A DNA stretch of 10,470 nt from Puniceicoccaceae bacterium (GTDB lineage Bacteria; Verrucomicrobiota; Verrucomicrobiia; Opitutales; Coraliomargaritaceae): contig WTIG01000187.1 in the NCBI GenBank assembly GCA_011522825.1, positions 1 through 10,470 on the forward strand, written 5' to 3'. A model generated the notes under the pieces. The model searched no databases and was not told the DNA's origin. It was given only the letters and a program-made list of their open reading frames with translations. The position numbers and the translations under genes were made by a program. Shown piece by piece: positions 6,960 through 10,470 of the stretch. Each line of letters begins with the position of its first letter. Positions within the stretch are counted from its first letter, which is position 1.

Positions 6960-9410
6960 TTACTTTCTAATTTGGTAGTTAGTTTGCTCAAGAACAGCCG
7001 ATTGAATAACCTCAAAGAGTCCATTCACCTCTTTATCTTTGAGCGTACGATCTTGTGCTCTAAATCGCATACTCACCGCAAAGCTTTTCTTCCCTTCTTC
7101 AAGCCCTTCGCCCTGATAGACGTCAAAAACTTCAACGGCTTCGCAAACAAAACCTTCTATCGATTGTGCAATAAAGTGTTTAATATTCTTAAGTACTTCA
7201 CTCGCAAGTACAGACTTATCGACAACTAAAGATAAATCTTTCATGGATGCCGGTTGGTTGCTTAAAGCCTGATATCGGAAATGCTTAGAGCCTTTTTCAA
7301 ATAATTCAGTTTGTATCAACAAAGAACCAGCAAAAATCGGATTGGATAAACCCCAACGTTCTTTAATATTTTTAATATTCAAAAGTCCGACACTGGCTTC
7401 ATACCCTTCCTTTAGGAGATCGCCCGCTTGTGCTGAATGCTTCGCCTGCCAAAATTCACTTTCTTCTATCGGAGACCATGCTCGCTCTTTCACCTTAAAC
7501 GGCAACAAATTGAATAAATCTTCCGTACAAGCTTTCGCGGAATAAAAATCAAACTCACCTCTCTCAAGCCATTTCCTATCTAAGTTTTTAGCTAAGGTGA
7601 TAAATCCAACAGAGATTAGCTCTACAAGCTGTCCCTCGAGTACCCTGAAAACACGTCCTCGTTCAAAAAACTGACTGGTTAAATTCTGGCGTGCTAGGTT
7701 TAAGTCTAAAACATCCAAAAGACCTGGGATTAAAGAGTTTCTCAAATGGCTCTGATCACTTTGTAAGGGATTTTGTAGTTTAAGGTTTAGAGTCTCTGCA
7801 TGATCCTTTCCTTCAAAGAAGGCTACCTCTTCTTCGTTTCTCAAAGTATACAAAAAGGCTTCATTGAAACTTTTCCCCGTCATGTAAGCACCTACGGAGT
7901 CGTTAAACTGATAAATAGGATGATCGATTGCATTGATTCCATTCGCTGAAATACCCTGAGCAGGAATTTTATCCGTTCCAAAAATACGAATAAATTCTTC
8001 ATAAAGGTCAACGGGACGAGACACATCTTGACGATAAGTTGGCGGTGTAATTTGCCAGGCTGACTCAGAAGACGTATCGACCTCAAAATTTAAAGACTCA
8101 AAAACGGATTGAACTTCTGTATCTTCGACCGAGAAACCGATAAATGAGCGCATTGCATCTGGAGAAAATTCAATGCTTTCTAAAGCCTTGTCCACTGAAC
8201 CTATTTGCACTCGCTTTCCAATAAGGGTTCCGCCCGCTAATTCTAAAATCAAATCACAAGCCCGCTCAATACCATATTGCACTCCTTGGGGATCGACGCC
8301 TCGTTCAAAGCGATATGAACTATCAGTACTTAAATTTAATGTTCGTGCTGTTTTACGGACTGAAGACGCATTGAAGTACGCAGACTCTAAAATAATAGAT
8401 TGCGTACTCGCATCAACTTCAGCATCAGCAGAACCCATAACACCTGCAATAGCCACTGGCTTTGAAGCGTCAGCAATCACAACCATAGTATCATTTATAG
8501 TGTGCGTTTTTTCATCTAAGGTATTAACCTTCTCGCCTTCTTTCGCATAACGAATTGTCAATGATTGTCCACTGACTTTAGCCGAATCAAAAGCATGCAA
8601 AGGCTGTCCTGTTTCGTGCAAAACATAATTAGTAATATCTACAATATTATTAATCGATCTCAGCCCTACAGATTCTAAAGATTGCTTCAACCAATCTGGA
8701 CTTGGCCCAACCTGAACACCTTCAATGCAAATGGCAGAGTATTCTGGACATACATCTGTCGCTTCAACGGATAAAGACTGAAGCACTGAGTTGGACTCTA
8801 AGGAATCAGCAACTTGTAAATCAGTTTGAATTTTTGGGGCTTCAACAGTTCCACCAAAACGAGCCACTAATTCACGGGCTAAGCCAATGTGACTGAGTAC
8901 ATCCACTCGATTAGGCGTTACCTCTAAATGAAAAATAATATCTGTATCCGAATAAAGTGTATTCAACTCTGTTCCAAGAGCGATGGATGCATCTAATACC
9001 ATAATGCCATCGTGATCTTGACCAATGTTCAATTCCTTTGCTGAGCAAAGCATCCCTTGCGATTCAATCCCTCGAAGTTTTGATTTTTTAATTTTAAAGT
9101 TACCTGGCAATACAGCACCGGGCAAAGCAACCATTACACGATCACCTGCCTTGAAATTTTTTGCACCACAAATAATTGAATGGTAGTCATCACCCTCCGC
9201 AGTCTTAACTTTGCAAAGTCTCAAACGATCCGCATTCGGGTGAGCTTCAAAGTCTATGACCTCACCGACAACAACCTGTTCCATTTGAGGGGGTCCAAGA
9301 ACTTCCGTTTCTTCCACATCAAAACCAATTAAAGGAAGTGCCTCGAGAATAGCCTCAGAACTAACCTCTGATTTAAAATACTGTTTTAACCAATTATAAG
9401 AAATCTTCAT
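6960..9410 (-). CDS. pheT: phenylalanyl-tRNA synthetase beta subunit
   Basis: Beta subunit of the alpha2-beta2 phenylalanyl-tRNA synthetase; it provides tRNA binding and hydrolytic editing of Tyr-tRNA(Phe). The product has 816 residues, in the usual range of about 790-820 for the full-length bacterial form. Domain order by eye: OB-fold tRNA-binding domain (about 39-150, HPNADRLRLCKV at 57-68); B3/B4 editing domain (about 210-390) with DITNYVLHETGQPLHAFD (258-275), ESAYF (342-346) and STDSSYRFERG (361-371); B5 domain (about 410-480, PPTYRQDVSRPVDLYEEF); catalytic-like core (about 490-700, with LRNSLIPGLL at 556-565); and the C-terminal FDX-ACB anticodon-binding domain (about 720-816, FRAQDRTLKDKEVN). 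Editing-site residues corresponding to E. coli His265, Glu334 and Thr354 appear as H272, E342 and T362. It starts 5 bp after the pheS stop, with a weak AGAGAG leader. Confidence 0.98.
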   Translation of the reverse strand: MKISYNWLKQYFKSEVSSEAILEALPLIGFDVEETEVLGPPQMEQVVVGEVIDFEAHPNADRLRLCKVKTAEGDDYHSIICGAKNFKAGDRVMVALPGAVLPGNFKIKKSKLRGIESQGMLCSAKELNIGQDHDGIMVLDASIALGTELNTLYSDTDIIFHLEVTPNRVDVLSHIGLARELVARFGGTVEAPKIQTDLQVADSLESNSVLQSLSVEATDVCPEYSAICIEGVQVGPSPDWLKQSLESVGLRSINNIVDITNYVLHETGQPLHAFDSAKVSGQSLTIRYAKEGEKVNTLDEKTHTINDTMVVIADASKPVAIAGVMGSADAEVDASTQSIILESAYFNASSVRKTARTLNLSTDSSYRFERGVDPQGVQYGIERACDLILELAGGTLIGKRVQIGSVDKALESIEFSPDAMRSFIGFSVEDTEVQSVFESLNFEVDTSSESAWQITPPTYRQDVSRPVDLYEEFIRIFGTDKIPAQGISANGINAIDHPIYQFNDSVGAYMTGKSFNEAFLYTLRNEEEVAFFEGKDHAETLNLKLQNPLQSDQSHLRNSLIPGLLDVLDLNLARQNLTSQFFERGRVFRVLEGQLVELISVGFITLAKNLDRKWLERGEFDFYSAKACTEDLFNLLPFKVKERAWSPIEESEFWQAKHSAQAGDLLKEGYEASVGLLNIKNIKERWGLSNPIFAGSLLIQTELFEKGSKHFRYQALSNQPASMKDLSLVVDKSVLASEVLKNIKHFIAQSIEGFVCEAVEVFDVYQGEGLEEGKKSFAVSMRFRAQDRTLKDKEVNGLFEVIQSAVLEQTNYQIRK

Positions 9411-9415
9411 ACTCT

Positions 9416-10462
9416 CTAATCACTGAATTGTCGTAAAAAACGGATATCGTTTTGATAGTAATAACGGATGTCATCCACGCCCTGTAAAATCATTGCAATA
9501 CGTTCAATACCCATTCCGAAGGCATAACCTGAATATTCATTAGGGTCTAATCCTACCGACTTGAAAACCTCAGGATCTACCATACCACAACCCATAATCT
9601 CTAACCATTGATTGCTTAATTTACCCAAGTTCGGCGAATAGAAGTCCATTTCAAAACTCGGCTCAGTAAATGGGAAAAAACTCGGCCTCAATCGGGTTTT
9701 TGCCGATTCACCGAAAACCATTTTTACAAAATAATCTAGAGTCGCTTTCAAATCAGTTAAAGTAACATTCTTATCGACATAAAGCCCTTCAATTTGATGG
9801 AAGTTGGCACTGTGAGTTGCATCAGGTGTATCCCTGCGGAAACACCTTCCTGGTGCAACAATGCGAATCGGAGGCTTTTCCTTAAGCAAAGTACGTATCT
9901 GAACACTTGAAGTGTGAGTACGAAGCAAATATTTTTCATCGGACTCTTTTGAAACATTAGCCATTTGAGTTGCATCTGGCATGAAATAAGAATCCTGCAT
10001 ATCTCTAGCTGGGTGATCCTTAGCTATATTCAGTGCATCAAAACAATAATACTCAGTTTCCAATTCAGTACCCTCTGCCACTGCAAAGCCAATTCTCTGA
10101 AATAATTCCACAACTTGATCCCGTACTTGCGCAATTGGATGCAGTACCCCTTTTGCTTGATCTGGACTGGGAAGCGTTGGGTCTACTGTCGGCCCTAAAC
10201 TGGAAAGCAGTTCAGATTCTTCGATACGTTTATTTGCCTCGTCCATGCTGGCCTGAATCAATTGCTTTGCCTCATTGATTTTCTTACCCATTGCTGGCTT
10301 CTCTTCCCTCGGCACCTTACCCATAAGCTTCATCACTTCAGTCAGTTTACCTTTCGGCCCTGATATGCTTGATTTAAAGGTATCAAATTCTGCACGACTA
10401 CCCAGTTGGGGGCTCATTTCTTTCACCTCTAAAACTAAGGCATCTAACGTTTTTTCAATCAT
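9416..10462 (-). CDS. pheS: phenylalanyl-tRNA synthetase alpha subunit
   Basis: Catalytic class II subunit of phenylalanyl-tRNA synthetase, which activates phenylalanine with ATP and charges tRNA(Phe). The product has 348 residues, normal for bacteria. The N-terminal part (about 1-90) is charged and helical, as in the tRNA-contacting coiled-coil arm. The catalytic core shows LLRTHTSSVQIR (179-190), motif 2 GRCFRRDTPDATHSANFHQ (205-223), TRLRPSFFPFTEPSFEMD (256-273), and motif 3 in GYAFGMGIERIAMIL (312-326). Residue A314 is equivalent to E. coli A294 that lines the phenylalanine pocket, so normal Phe selectivity is expected. It is the first gene of the minus-strand operon visible here. Only 8 bases precede its ATG in the window (AATCTCCT on the coding strand), with no Shine-Dalgarno core, so the promoter and any attenuator are outside. 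Confidence 0.98.
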   Translation of the reverse strand: MIEKTLDALVLEVKEMSPQLGSRAEFDTFKSSISGPKGKLTEVMKLMGKVPREEKPAMGKKINEAKQLIQASMDEANKRIEESELLSSLGPTVDPTLPSPDQAKGVLHPIAQVRDQVVELFQRIGFAVAEGTELETEYYCFDALNIAKDHPARDMQDSYFMPDATQMANVSKESDEKYLLRTHTSSVQIRTLLKEKPPIRIVAPGRCFRRDTPDATHSANFHQIEGLYVDKNVTLTDLKATLDYFVKMVFGESAKTRLRPSFFPFTEPSFEMDFYSPNLGKLSNQWLEIMGCGMVDPEVFKSVGLDPNEYSGYAFGMGIERIAMILQGVDDIRYYYQNDIRFLRQFSD

Positions 10463-10470
10463 AGGAGATT

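Larger units (their letters stand above)
3701..10462 (-). other. pheS-pheT-gatC-gatA-gatB operon
   Basis: Five minus-strand genes run without a break, separated by 5 bp (pheS-pheT), 5 bp (pheT-gatC), 11 bp (gatC-gatA) and 9 bp (gatA-gatB). These gaps leave no room for internal promoters or terminators outside coding sequence, so a single polycistronic mRNA from a promoter beyond the right edge is the simplest reading. The products form two complexes, PheRS and GatCAB, both of which produce correctly charged tRNA. The presence of all of GatCAB implies that Gln-tRNA(Gln) and/or Asn-tRNA(Asn) is made by transamidation in this organism; which one depends on whether GlnRS and AsnRS are encoded elsewhere. 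Confidence 0.85.

Noticed and set aside
8310..8330. Serine (S364) at the PheT editing position that is Ala356 in E. coli, as a possible editing defect
   Set aside because: The neighbouring catalytic and specificity residues (T362, H272, E342) are kept, and to my knowledge TDSSYRFERG is a common variant in bacterial PheT, so loss of editing is not indicated.
8173..8550. Plus-strand open frame of 125 codons opposite pheT
   Set aside because: It is fully antisense to the conserved editing domain of pheT and has no recognisable motif; it is a shadow of that gene's codon pattern.

Overview
This is a compact, roughly 40% G+C bacterial chromosomal window with almost no non-coding DNA. Every gene is a conserved housekeeping gene, and I see no mobile element, CRISPR array, rRNA or tRNA gene. 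The style of the RadC sequence (LNRKN, ATSSL and DPLxxGYxSFRE stretches) and the complete GatCAB set make me lean toward a low-GC member of the Verrucomicrobiota (Opitutales-like). That is a recollection-based inference, not a demonstrated placement.

Layout. Positions 2-469 (+) hold the 3' part of a PfkB-family, adenosine-kinase-like sugar/nucleoside kinase cut by the window edge. It is followed after 10 bp by proA (480-1754, +), for proline synthesis. proA converges on rlmN (1758-2912, -), a radical-SAM 23S rRNA/tRNA methyltransferase, with a 3 bp gap. A good candidate terminator for proA lies inside the 3' end of rlmN. An 86 bp divergent spacer separates rlmN from radC (2999-3709, +), which carries an in-frame TAA stop after 68 codons and looks like a recently inactivated or split gene. 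radC overlaps the end of gatB by 9 bp.

Positions 3701-10462 are one tight minus-strand operon, in transcription order pheS-pheT-gatC-gatA-gatB, with spacers of 5, 5, 11 and 9 bp. It joins both subunits of phenylalanyl-tRNA synthetase to all three subunits of the tRNA-dependent amidotransferase. Together with rlmN the window is dominated by translation fidelity and tRNA charging. The operon promoter lies beyond the right edge.

The window is largely ordinary and I do not see a new biological system. The observations worth following are the nonsense-interrupted radC, the terminator embedded in the convergent rlmN gene, the pheST-gatCAB arrangement, and the lack of clear Shine-Dalgarno sequences in front of all genes.
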